Shown piece after piece: positions 1 through 6,543 of a DNA stretch of 12,176 nucleotides. Below the pieces are notes generated by a model, which saw nothing but the letters and a program-made list of their open reading frames with translations, searched no databases and was not told the DNA's origin. Every line of letters starts with the position of its first letter. Within the stretch, counting starts at the first letter, position 1. The stretch comes from an uncultured Oscillospiraceae bacterium (GTDB lineage: Bacteria > Bacillota > Clostridia > Oscillospirales > Acutalibacteraceae): assembly GCA_900543795.1 (NCBI GenBank), contig UQSH01000047.1, positions 1 through 12,176 on the forward strand, written 5' to 3'. The translations under genes and the position numbers were made by a program.

Positions 1-185
1 TGTGGTCAAAGGATTCTTCATTCAAAACAGGCACAAGCTATAAATACATAACAGGCCATAGCAAAAACAGCTACACAATCAGCGTTCCCTCAGGAGCTAA
101 TCAGTATTATGTTCGTGTTCGTGCTTGGAGAAACTGGCCGACAGGCTATGTTTACGGCGCTTGGTCAAACGGCACAAAGGCATAA
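1..185 (+). CDS. C-terminal end of a probable secreted protein with a fibronectin type III-like repeat (5' end outside window)
   Basis: The frame is open from base 3 (TGG codon) to a TAA at 183-185 and has no start inside the window, so only the last 60 residues are seen. The tail has the pattern of the final strands of a fibronectin type III repeat: a Ser/Thr/Tyr-rich stretch, then YYVRVRAWR, then a closing YGAWSNGTKA just before the stop. In the family, the Y-x-V-R-V-R-A strand followed by a WS motif is typical of extracellular Fn3 repeats in Gram-positive surface or secreted enzymes, often last in the chain. There is no LPxTG sorting signal or membrane segment in the visible part. The function of the whole protein cannot be told. 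An intrinsic terminator follows 15 bases after the stop, so this gene ends its own transcript. Confidence 0.75.
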   Translation, partial: WSKDSSFKTGTSYKYITGHSKNSYTISVPSGANQYYVRVRAWRNWPTGYVYGAWSNGTKA

Positions 186-200
186 AAAAATACTTTTATT

Positions 201-228
201 AGGAACGCCGATACGGCGTTCCTTTTTT
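201..228 (+). terminator. Intrinsic terminator after the Fn3-repeat gene
   Basis: A perfect stem GGAACGCCG (202-210) pairs with CGGCGTTCC (214-222) around a 3-base loop, followed by six T (223-228). A201-T223 can extend the stem. Confidence 0.93.
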
Positions 229-366
229 GTGCTTCAAAATAGCAAAACACAACCGTATCCCATTTGCCTTACTCAACATTCCGTTACACTAACGATAATA
301 ATCCAAACCACGATTTATCGTGGAAGATATTGCCCTAATTCTTTGTCAAAATAAAGGAAAGAAATA

Positions 367-395
367 TTGCAAGATTAAAGCAAATATGATAAATT
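367..395 (+). promoter_or_regulatory. Possible promoter for the membrane protein gene
   Basis: TTGCAA (367-372) lies 17 bases from TAAATT (390-395), and a TG at 387-388 gives an extended -10 arrangement. The -10 is imperfect and the leader to the TTG start would be only about 18 bases. The rest of 229-419 holds no gene; a short hairpin CCACGAT/ATCGTGG (308-323) has no T-tract and no evident role. Confidence 0.35.
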
Positions 396-419
396 ATATA
401 AAAAAGAGAAAGAACAGTA

Positions 420-1001
420 TTGAAGAAAGAAAAAACACTAATATTATCATCCGCAATTGCAATTATATACACAATTTGGTATATGCATTTCGGAGAGCTA
501 ACAACTAACGCAGGTGCGCTTTCAAAAACAGGCCTGCGCCACCCTGTTTATTTTGCGATATGGGGATTGCTTACATACACCGCCCTTCATTTTGGCATTC
601 TTTACACGCAGTCATTACTGTGTAAAATCCAAAAATATCAATACGCTTTATCGGCAATAGCATTATTAGGAATGATTTTAACAATAACCTGCCGATTTGA
701 TTATTCGCTTAAAGCAGAATATTACTTACATTGCGCCGGTTCTCTTTGCTTCTCTGCTTTAACGGGAATTAGTGTTTTTTCGGTTTTCCTGATAAACTTT
801 AAAAAATCTATTTATTTTAAGGTGTTAACTATAATAATCGGATTAATTTTGATCGTCGATTTAGTTTTATTGCTGATATATAAGGAAACCGCCTTAATCG
901 AAGCAATACCTGTTTTATTCGGGCTTATAATATTGCCTGTTACTGCGCTTAAATACAGAAACATCAATCAAAAAACAAAGGAATTTCAATATGCTTCATA
1001 A
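420..1001 (+). CDS. Hypothetical six-helix integral membrane protein
   Basis: This 193-aa protein has about six hydrophobic segments, near residues 6-20, 47-66, 75-95, 104-127, 132-155 and 160-178, with short polar loops and a basic C-terminus. I do not recognise a family. Visible features are the HPVYFAIWG stretch before helix 2 and a FDYSLKAEYYLH stretch between helices 3 and 4, whose polar and aromatic residues could line a site. The start is a TTG with a purine-rich AGAGAAAGAA upstream; an in-frame TAA at 399-401 rules out an earlier start, and no ATG lies nearby in frame. Its last 11 bases overlap the decarboxylase start at 991, so the two are probably translated together. A transport or sensory role alongside the decarboxylase is conceivable, but nothing in the sequence shows it. 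Confidence 0.75.
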   Translation: MKKEKTLILSSAIAIIYTIWYMHFGELTTNAGALSKTGLRHPVYFAIWGLLTYTALHFGILYTQSLLCKIQKYQYALSAIALLGMILTITCRFDYSLKAEYYLHCAGSLCFSALTGISVFSVFLINFKKSIYFKVLTIIIGLILIVDLVLLLIYKETALIEAIPVLFGLIILPVTALKYRNINQKTKEFQYAS

Positions 1002-2301
1002 CGAACTTGAAGGTCTAAACAGATACCCCTTTCACATGCCGGGACATAAAAGAAACACTCAATTCGGCATAACAGCCTGTGAAAAGGACATAACCGAGAT
1101 TGACGGCTTTGATAATCTTCACTCCCCTGCCGGACTTATTAAGGAGATTGAGGACAGACTGGCTTCTGTTTACAAAGCAGAAAAATCCTTTATGCTTATT
1201 AACGGTTCAACGGTTGGTATTCTTGCTTCAATTTTTTCCGTTTTAAAAGAAAACGACACCGTTTTAATTGCAAGAAACTGCCACAAAAGCGTTTATAACG
1301 CCTGCTATTTGCTGAAGCTCAAAATTGCTTTTATTGAGCCCGAATACGACTGCGAAAACGGATTTTACAAAGGCGTATCGCAGGAATCGTTTAACGATGC
1401 ACTTAATAAGCACAAAAACGCAAAAGCAGTTATTATTACCTCCCCTACATACGAAGGATTTGTTTCAAGCATAAAAACCGATTTACCGTTGATTGTTGAC
1501 TGTGCACACGGGGCTCATTTCGGCTTTGGAGGATTTCCGAAATATCCAAAGGCCGATATTGTTATTTCCAGCCTGCACAAAACACTCCCCTCCCTTACTC
1601 AAACGGCGGTTTTAAATGTGTATAATAAAAAATACATTCCTCTTGTTAAGCGTTATCTTGATATTTTTCAAACAACCTCGCCAAGCTATGTACTTATGAG
1701 CTCTGTTTCAAAATGTGTTGAATTTCTTGAAAACAGCCGGAGTGCTTTTGATAAATACGAAAAAATGCTTGATGATTTTTACAAAATAAGCTTAAAGCAT
1801 CTTGAAATCATAAAAGCAGACGACAAGGGCAAAATTGTTTTATCCTGCTCAAAGGCTAATATAAATGCAGTTGATTTGGCAGATATTCTGCGCTGCAAAT
1901 ACGGCATAGAGCCTGAGGCGGTCAGCAACACATATATAATATTTATGACCTCTCCTGCTGACACACAGGACGGCTTTGATTTATTAAAAAAAGCTCTTAA
2001 AGAAGCTGATGAGGTGCTGATTGAAAGGAAGCCCGAAGCGTTTTCAAAGCCCTTGCGCTTTGACGGCGAAGCGATTATTGAATATGCGGAAAAAAGCAAA
2101 AAAACAGAGCTTTCACAATCCGTGGGAGAAATCAGCGCAGAATATGTTTTTGCCTATCCGCCTGATATTCCGATTATTATTCCTAATCAAAAAATAACCG
2201 AGCAATGCGTTATTGAAATATCAAAAATGATCAAAAACGGAATAAATATAATAAGCGACAGTAATTTACTTCCCGACTATATATTGACAAAAGAGGTTTA
2301 A
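991..2301 (+). CDS. Orn/Lys/Arg decarboxylase-family PLP enzyme
   Basis: This 436-aa cytoplasmic enzyme belongs to the fold-type I, PLP-dependent group of ornithine/lysine/arginine decarboxylases (PF01276 type), which make polyamines such as cadaverine or agmatine. Visible motifs are FHMPGHKRN (residues 14-22), the cofactor-binding NGSTVGI (71-77), H98 in RNCHKS stacking on the PLP ring, VDCAHGAHF (169-177) with the ring-nitrogen Asp, and the Schiff-base Lys197 in SSLHKT. A C-terminal domain with AYPPDIP (389-395) completes the fold. It is close in length to the short Firmicutes form and lacks the wing domain of the enterobacterial inducible enzymes. Substrate cannot be assigned. AAAGGA (977-982) sits 8 bases before the ATG. 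It overlaps the membrane protein gene by 11 bases. No terminator follows, so transcription may run on into the SCIFF locus. Confidence 0.88.
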   Translation: MLHNELEGLNRYPFHMPGHKRNTQFGITACEKDITEIDGFDNLHSPAGLIKEIEDRLASVYKAEKSFMLINGSTVGILASIFSVLKENDTVLIARNCHKSVYNACYLLKLKIAFIEPEYDCENGFYKGVSQESFNDALNKHKNAKAVIITSPTYEGFVSSIKTDLPLIVDCAHGAHFGFGGFPKYPKADIVISSLHKTLPSLTQTAVLNVYNKKYIPLVKRYLDIFQTTSPSYVLMSSVSKCVEFLENSRSAFDKYEKMLDDFYKISLKHLEIIKADDKGKIVLSCSKANINAVDLADILRCKYGIEPEAVSNTYIIFMTSPADTQDGFDLLKKALKEADEVLIERKPEAFSKPLRFDGEAIIEYAEKSKKTELSQSVGEISAEYVFAYPPDIPIIIPNQKITEQCVIEISKMIKNGINIISDSNLLPDYILTKEV

Positions 2302-2312
2302 TAATATAAAAT
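2284..2312 (+). promoter_or_regulatory. Strong sigma-A-type promoter for the SCIFF peptide
   Basis: A perfect TTGACA (2284-2289) lies 17 bases from TAAAAT (2307-2312). It spans the decarboxylase stop codon. Transcription from about 2319 would give a leader of about 30 bases containing the SD GGAGG (2334-2338). Confidence 0.75.
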
Positions 2313-2347
2313 ATATACAAATTAAATTCTAATGGAGGAATAGATAA

Positions 2348-2494
2348 ATGAAAAGAATTAACACTTTAAGCTCACGCAATCTTTGCGAGTCTGCAAAAAA
2401 GGGTGGCTGCGGCGAATGCCAGACTTCCTGCCAGTCAGCAAGCAAAACTTCTTGCTCTGTTGCTAATCAGAAATGCGAACAGCTTAAAAAATAA
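2348..2494 (+). CDS. scfA: SCIFF-family (six-cysteine) ranthipeptide precursor, variant core
   Basis: This 48-residue peptide begins MKRINTLSSRNL and carries the SCIFF hallmark GGCGECQTSCQSA, followed by KTSC and NQKCE. SCIFF peptides are substrates of the adjacent radical SAM maturase, which joins a Cys thiol to a Thr side chain to form a ranthipeptide. Cysteines are at 13, 21, 24, 28, 36 and 43. In the usual pattern (SCQSACKTSCT) residue 32 is Cys and residue 37 is Thr, recalled as the cross-linked pair in the Thermoanaerobacter homologue Tte1186a. Here both are Ser (codons AGC 2441-2443 and TCT 2456-2458). The count of six is restored only by Cys13 in the leader, which I believe is not usual. 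AATGGAGGAA (2331-2340) is an excellent SD. An attenuator-like terminator follows 16 bases after the stop, then the maturase gene. Family identity is firm; what modification this variant receives is open. Confidence 0.93.
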   Translation: MKRINTLSSRNLCESAKKGGCGECQTSCQSASKTSCSVANQKCEQLKK

Positions 2495-2510
2495 TTTTGA
2501 TTATGATTTT

Positions 2511-2538
2511 CGGCGGTATGCATTTTACCGCCGTTTTT
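2511..2538 (+). terminator. Intrinsic terminator/attenuator between SCIFF peptide and maturase
   Basis: CGGCGGTA (2511-2518) pairs perfectly with TACCGCCG (2526-2533) around a 7-base loop, followed by five T (2534-2538). It lies within the short gap before the maturase, and no good promoter sits between, so partial read-through is the likely route to the maturase. Confidence 0.88.
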
Positions 2539-2553
2539 CTTTGGAGAGACATT

Positions 2554-3945
2554 ATGATACACGCTTACAAAATGAACGGATATAATATAATTATCGACCA
2601 AAACAGCGGATGCGTTCATTCTGTTGACGAGGTTGCCTTTGATATTATTACAAGATTTGAAAAAGAGAGTAAGGATAGCATAAAAGCCTTTATTCTTGAA
2701 AAATACAAAAGCAAGGACGATGTTACCGATGAGGATATTGAGCTTTGCTTTTCAGACATTGAGGCACTTATTAAGGACGGTAGGCTTTTTGCAGAGGACA
2801 CCTTTGAAAAAACCGCAAAAGAATTTAAAAAACGCCAAGGAGTTTTAAAGGCAATTTGCCTTCATGTTGCTCACGACTGCAACCTTGCCTGCAAATATTG
2901 CTTTGCCGGAAAGGGCGAATATGACGGACCAAAGGGTCTTATGAGCTTTGAAGCAGGAAAAAGAGCACTTGATTTTCTTATTGAACAAAGCGGAACAAGA
3001 AAAAACCTTGAGGTTGACTTTTTCGGCGGAGAGCCCCTGCTTAACTGGGATGTTTGCAAAAGGCTTGTTGAATACGGAAGAAGCAAGGAAAAGGAATGTA
3101 ATAAAAATTTCCGCTTTACTCTTACAACAAACGGCATTTTGCTCAACGATGAGATTATTGATTTTTGCAACAAAGAAATGGGCAATGTTGTTTTATCTCT
3201 TGACGGAAGAAAGGCAACACACGACAGGCTAAGGATTTCAAGAAGCGGCAAGGGCTCTTACGATTTGATTATTGATAAATTTAAGAAATTTGCAGATTCA
3301 AGAAATCAAAAGGATTATTATATGCGCGGAACATACACGCATTATAACACCGATTTTTCAAAGGATATAATCAGTATGGCAGACGAGGGCTTCAAGGAGC
3401 TTTCAATAGAGCCTGTTGTTTGTTCACCGAACGAGCCGTATGCACTTAAAGAAAGCGACCTGCCTGTTTTAAAGGAGCAATACGAAATTCTTGCAAACGA
3501 AATGCTCAGGCGATACAGAAAAGAAAACGGATTTACCTTTTATCACTATATGATTGATTTGGACGCAGGCCCCTGCATAGTTAAAAGGGTTTCCGGCTGC
3601 GGAGTCGGCACAGAATATATGGCGGTTACACCAAGCGGAGAGCTTTATCCCTGCCATCAATTTGTTGGCGATGAGAAATTCCTTCTTGGCGATATATGGA
3701 AAGGTGTTACAAACAAGGAAATACTTGAACAGTTTAACGAATGTAATGTTTATTCACATAAGGAATGCAAGGATTGCTTTGCCAAGCTATATTGCAGCGG
3801 CGGATGTGCCGCAAACGCATATCACACAACGGGAAGCGTTAACGGAGTTTATGATTTCGGCTGTGAGCTTCACAGAAAAAGAATTGAATGTGCCGTTATG
3901 TTAAAGGTTGCCGAGGCAGAGGAAGGCTTTAAGGTTGAATATTAA
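2554..3945 (+). CDS. scfB: SCIFF peptide maturase (radical SAM, RRE and SPASM domains)
   Basis: This 463-aa cytoplasmic enzyme binds the SCIFF precursor and uses radical SAM chemistry to form its thioether. An N-terminal RRE-like region (about 1-95, beginning MIHAYKMNGYN) should hold the leader peptide. The radical SAM motif CNLACKYC supplies C109, C113 and C116; FGGEP (157-161) contacts SAM. The C-terminal SPASM region has C341 and C349, YPCHQF (C367), and the signature C405-x2-C408-x5-C414-x3-C418, then C437, enough for two auxiliary Fe-S clusters. Length and order match the family. The start at 2554 was chosen because it follows GGAGA (2543-2547) and matches the family N-terminus; the in-frame ATG at 2497 lies upstream of the terminator hairpin and has no SD. 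All key cysteines are intact, in contrast to the altered substrate peptide. Confidence 0.95.
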   Translation: MIHAYKMNGYNIIIDQNSGCVHSVDEVAFDIITRFEKESKDSIKAFILEKYKSKDDVTDEDIELCFSDIEALIKDGRLFAEDTFEKTAKEFKKRQGVLKAICLHVAHDCNLACKYCFAGKGEYDGPKGLMSFEAGKRALDFLIEQSGTRKNLEVDFFGGEPLLNWDVCKRLVEYGRSKEKECNKNFRFTLTTNGILLNDEIIDFCNKEMGNVVLSLDGRKATHDRLRISRSGKGSYDLIIDKFKKFADSRNQKDYYMRGTYTHYNTDFSKDIISMADEGFKELSIEPVVCSPNEPYALKESDLPVLKEQYEILANEMLRRYRKENGFTFYHYMIDLDAGPCIVKRVSGCGVGTEYMAVTPSGELYPCHQFVGDEKFLLGDIWKGVTNKEILEQFNECNVYSHKECKDCFAKLYCSGGCAANAYHTTGSVNGVYDFGCELHRKRIECAVMLKVAEAEEGFKVEY

Positions 3946-3974
3946 TTTAATTTTACAATAAATTAATTGATTTA

Positions 3975-4020
3975 TTGCTGCAAATAATTTAATATATAAT
4001 CAATATATAATTGCTATAAT
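3975..4020 (+). promoter_or_regulatory. AT-rich promoter region for the CoA-transferase
   Basis: Three perfect TATAAT hexamers occur at 3995-4000, 4006-4011 and 4015-4020. The last is preceded by TG at 4012-4013 (extended -10), but its start point would fall almost on the SD. No well-spaced -35 is seen; TTGCTG (3975-3980) is only 14 bases from the first. A promoter is likely, its exact place uncertain. Confidence 0.45.
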
Positions 4021-4037
4021 ATTCAAAAGGTGATTTT

Positions 4038-5339
4038 ATGAACAATAAGGAATTATACGAAAGCAAATTAGTAACCGCAGAGGATGCAATAAAGCTAATT
4101 AAAGACTCAGACAGAGTTGTTACGGCCTTTGGCTGCGGAGAGCCGCTCGGCATTGAAAGAGCACTTGCCGATAATTATATGAATTATAAAGATGTTCAAA
4201 TTATAAATATGCTTATCTTGGGAGATACTCCGTGGATAAGCGATAAAATGAAGGGCCATATTTCATATAACTCCTTCTTTGCTTCGGGCTCTAACAGAAA
4301 AGCTATTTCAACAGGTGCGGCTGAATTTACAACCTGTCAGTTTTATGAAATTCCCATGGTTTTAAAGGATGTCATTAAGCCGAGAGTTGCTATTTATTCT
4401 GTTTGTCCGCCTGACGAAAACGGATATGTTTCTCTTGGAACAACTTGTGATTACATTGAAACAACTCTTGCTCACTGCGAAGTTAAAATTGCGCAGGTAA
4501 ACAAATTTGTTCCGAGGTCGCAGGGCAAAACGGTTAAGCATATTTCCGATTTTGACTGCTTTGTTGAAATTGACGAGCCTCTTCCCGAGGTGCCTTCCGT
4601 ACCGCTTACCGATGTTGAAATCGCAATCGGTAAAAACTGTGCATCGCTTATTAATGACGGCGACTGCATTCAGCTTGGAATCGGAGGAATACCTAATGCT
4701 ATTTGCGAGGAGCTAAAAAGCAAAAAGGATTTGAGCCTTCATTCCGAAATGGTTGGAGATGGAGTTGTTGACCTGCTTGAAAGCGGAGTTATAAACAATA
4801 AATATAAAAACACTCATCCCGGAAAAACCGTTTTGGGATTTGCATTCGGAACAACGAAGCTTTTCGATTATATTGACAACAATCCGGATGTGCTTATGAT
4901 GCCAATTGATTATGTTAACTATCCGCCTAATATTGCGATGATAGATAATATGGTTTCGGTAAATTCCTGCTTGCAGGTTGATTTACAGGGACAGGTTGTT
5001 TCCGACACAATCGGATTAACACAATTTTCCGGCGTCGGCGGTCAGGTTGATTTCGTTCGAGGCGCAACAATGAGCAAGGGCGGAAGATCCATAATTGCAA
5101 TGACCTCAACGGCAAAGCACGGTACGATTTCAAAAATCGTTCCCACCATAACAGAAAATTCTGCCGTTACAACAACAAGAAACGATGTTAACATTGTTGT
5201 TACGGAATACGGAATTGCTCACCTAAAAGGAAGAACGCTTAAAGAGAGAGCAAGGGCGTTGATAAAAATTGCTCATCCTGATTTCAGAGATGCTTTATGC
5301 GATGAATTTGAAAAGAGATTCAACGAAAAGGCATTTTAA
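4038..5339 (+). CDS. Acetyl-CoA hydrolase/transferase family CoA-transferase (4-hydroxybutyrate or butyryl-CoA:acetate type)
   Basis: This 433-aa cytoplasmic enzyme moves CoA between acyl-CoA and a carboxylate, usually acetate, in clostridial fermentation. It covers the whole family length. CoA-binding and catalytic signatures are visible: LGIGGIPNA (213-221), LHSEMVGDGVV (234-244) with Glu237 placed like the catalytic glutamate of 4-hydroxybutyrate CoA-transferase, SGVGGQVDFVRGA (331-343), and TEYGIAHLKGRT (389-400). The SGVGGQVDF form looks closer to the 4-hydroxybutyrate (AbfT/Cat2) group than to butyryl-CoA:acetate transferase, but substrate cannot be fixed without a tree. AAAGGTGA (4026-4033) is a good SD. 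Upstream is the SCIFF maturase, 92 bases away with only a weak AT hairpin between; downstream a terminator separates it from the E2-like gene. A butyrate or 4-aminobutyrate-derived fermentation step is plausible. Confidence 0.92.
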   Translation: MNNKELYESKLVTAEDAIKLIKDSDRVVTAFGCGEPLGIERALADNYMNYKDVQIINMLILGDTPWISDKMKGHISYNSFFASGSNRKAISTGAAEFTTCQFYEIPMVLKDVIKPRVAIYSVCPPDENGYVSLGTTCDYIETTLAHCEVKIAQVNKFVPRSQGKTVKHISDFDCFVEIDEPLPEVPSVPLTDVEIAIGKNCASLINDGDCIQLGIGGIPNAICEELKSKKDLSLHSEMVGDGVVDLLESGVINNKYKNTHPGKTVLGFAFGTTKLFDYIDNNPDVLMMPIDYVNYPPNIAMIDNMVSVNSCLQVDLQGQVVSDTIGLTQFSGVGGQVDFVRGATMSKGGRSIIAMTSTAKHGTISKIVPTITENSAVTTTRNDVNIVVTEYGIAHLKGRTLKERARALIKIAHPDFRDALCDEFEKRFNEKAF

Positions 5340-5360
5340 AACAAAAAATTAATTTTTTAT

Positions 5361-5408
5361 AAACAATCGTTCAATTATTTAAAAAAATATTGTGCGATTG
5401 TTTTTTTT
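5361..5408 (+). terminator. Intrinsic terminator after the CoA-transferase
   Basis: AAACAATCG (5361-5369) pairs with CGATTGTTT (5395-5403), an inner CAAT/ATTG (5372-5375, 5389-5392) extends the arm, and T continues to 5408. Confidence 0.75.
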
Positions 5409-5418
5409 GTGATAAAAT
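5390..5418 (+). promoter_or_regulatory. Probable promoter for the E2-like gene, overlapping the terminator
   Basis: TTGTGC (5390-5395) lies 17 bases from TAAAAT (5413-5418). The -35 matches only in TTG. It shares bases with the 3' arm and T-tract of the upstream terminator. Confidence 0.45.
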
Positions 5419-5462
5419 AACCTCGTTTATTAACAAACTAACAAATTTGTAAGGAGAGCAAG

Positions 5463-6386
5463 ATGTCAATTATTAAAAAAGAGCATTTCGGAATAGCAAG
5501 AAAAATCGTTTCAAATATGACCTCTGAAAGCTGGGAGCAAATTCCCCATGCCGTTATCAGCTATGAGGCTGATGTTACCGATTTTCTTAAAGAATGTAAA
5601 AAGCTTAATGAAGGGGTTACCGATAAATCAAAAAGAATAACCATCAACACGGTTATGATTAAGGTTATATGTGAGGGCTTAAAGGCTGCTCCGAAAATGA
5701 ACTGCACACTTCGCTTCAACAGAAAGCTTGTTCGCGGCACTCTTAATTATCATGACAACATTGATGTTTCAATGCCTATGATACTTCACACAGGCGAAAT
5801 GATGACTGTTAATATGCACGATATGGGCAATAAAACCCTTGATGAAATGACACAGGCAATTAACGATACGATTCGTAGAGCAAACAATAGCGATATGAGC
5901 GAGGTTATGTATCAGGTTTCATTGGCAAACACGCTTGACGGACTTAAAGAAGGTAAAATTGCTCAGACAATTCGCAGACTTTACGGCTCGAAAATGCCGG
6001 GCAAGCATAAGGTGCACACGCTTTCAGGAAGCAAAAAGAAAAAATACTATTCAATTCCGGTTAATGACAGACTTACAAGGCACGATATTGAACAAGGAAC
6101 AACAACGATTTCCAACATAGGCTCGATTGGCAGAAATCACAAGGGTATGTGTTTATTGCTTGAAATAATACCTCCTCAAACAACTGCCTTCTGCATTAAT
6201 TCAGCACAGAGAAAGCCCATCGTTGTTAAGGATGAAAACGGAGAGGAAAAAATCGAAATCAGAACGGTTATGCCGATAACAATTGCCATTGATCACCGCT
6301 CGCTTGACTATGGTGATTGCGTTCCGTTTATCAATAAGCTCAATGAGATTTTTGAAAATCCATCAATCGTTCAAGATTGGAAATAA
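5463..6386 (+). CDS. Free-standing 2-oxo acid dehydrogenase E2-type acyltransferase catalytic domain
   Basis: This 307-aa protein is the chloramphenicol acetyltransferase-like catalytic domain (PF00198 type) that in 2-oxo acid dehydrogenase complexes moves acyl groups from lipoyl arms to CoA. It has no lipoyl domain or E1-binding domain. Matching segments are GTTTISNIGSIG (212-223), IIPPQTTAFCIN (235-246) and the active-site line PITIAIDHRSLDYGD (271-285). His278 and Asp282 of the H-x3-D pair are kept, but the Gly after the Asp in the usual DHRxxDG is Tyr283. A basic stretch (KHKVHTLSGSKKKKYY, 181-196) interrupts the middle. AAGGAGA (5451-5457) is a strong SD. No E1, E3 or lipoate genes are near. 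It may work on acyl-CoA, like other stand-alone members, perhaps linked to the CoA-transferase upstream; the substrate is unknown. Confidence 0.85.
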   Translation: MSIIKKEHFGIARKIVSNMTSESWEQIPHAVISYEADVTDFLKECKKLNEGVTDKSKRITINTVMIKVICEGLKAAPKMNCTLRFNRKLVRGTLNYHDNIDVSMPMILHTGEMMTVNMHDMGNKTLDEMTQAINDTIRRANNSDMSEVMYQVSLANTLDGLKEGKIAQTIRRLYGSKMPGKHKVHTLSGSKKKKYYSIPVNDRLTRHDIEQGTTTISNIGSIGRNHKGMCLLLEIIPPQTTAFCINSAQRKPIVVKDENGEEKIEIRTVMPITIAIDHRSLDYGDCVPFINKLNEIFENPSIVQDWK

Positions 6387-6390
6387 TTTT

Positions 6391-6420
6391 AAGCAGTCCC
6401 TTTTACGGGGCTGCTTTTTT
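6391..6420 (+). terminator. Intrinsic terminator after the E2-like gene
   Basis: AAGCAGTCCC (6391-6400) pairs with GGGGCTGCTT (6407-6416), with one G-T pair and a 6-base loop, then T to 6420. Confidence 0.9.
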
Positions 6421-6473
6421 GCATAATTATTCTTGCTGCACAAGAATCCTACCATCTTTTAATCTCAATTCAG

Positions 6474-6505
6474 CAAAAAATAACCCCCCGGTTCTACCGG
6501 GGGGG
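6474..6505 (-). terminator. Intrinsic terminator for the beta-galactosidase gene (minus strand)
   Basis: CCCCCCGGT (6484-6492) pairs with ACCGGGGGG (6496-6504) around a 3-base loop. The A-rich run at 6475-6483 becomes TTATTTTTT on the minus strand. With the plus-strand terminator ending at 6420 it insulates two convergent genes. Confidence 0.9.
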
Positions 6506-6543
6506 AACAAAAGCTTAGTAAAAACATAAGCAGTTAAGATCAA

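Noticed and set aside
308..323. Hairpin CCACGAT/ATCGTGG upstream of the membrane protein gene
   Set aside because: Seven-base stem with no T-tract and no second copy in the window; no role can be argued.
1779..2099. Open minus-strand frame of about 100 codons inside the decarboxylase gene
   Set aside because: Antisense shadow of a clear coding frame, with no SD and a composition mirroring the sense codons.
2497..2553. In-frame upstream ATG that would add 19 residues to the SCIFF maturase
   Set aside because: It has no SD, would translate through the terminator hairpin, and the family N-terminus begins at the ATG at 2554, which has GGAGA in place.
2871..3251. Open minus-strand frame of 126 codons inside the maturase gene
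   Set aside because: Lies opposite the conserved radical SAM core; low-complexity shadow translation with no start signals.
3942..3966. Possible terminator after the maturase (TTAATTTA/TAAATTAA)
   Set aside because: The stem is only A-T pairs and has no clean T-tract; too unstable to call a terminator.
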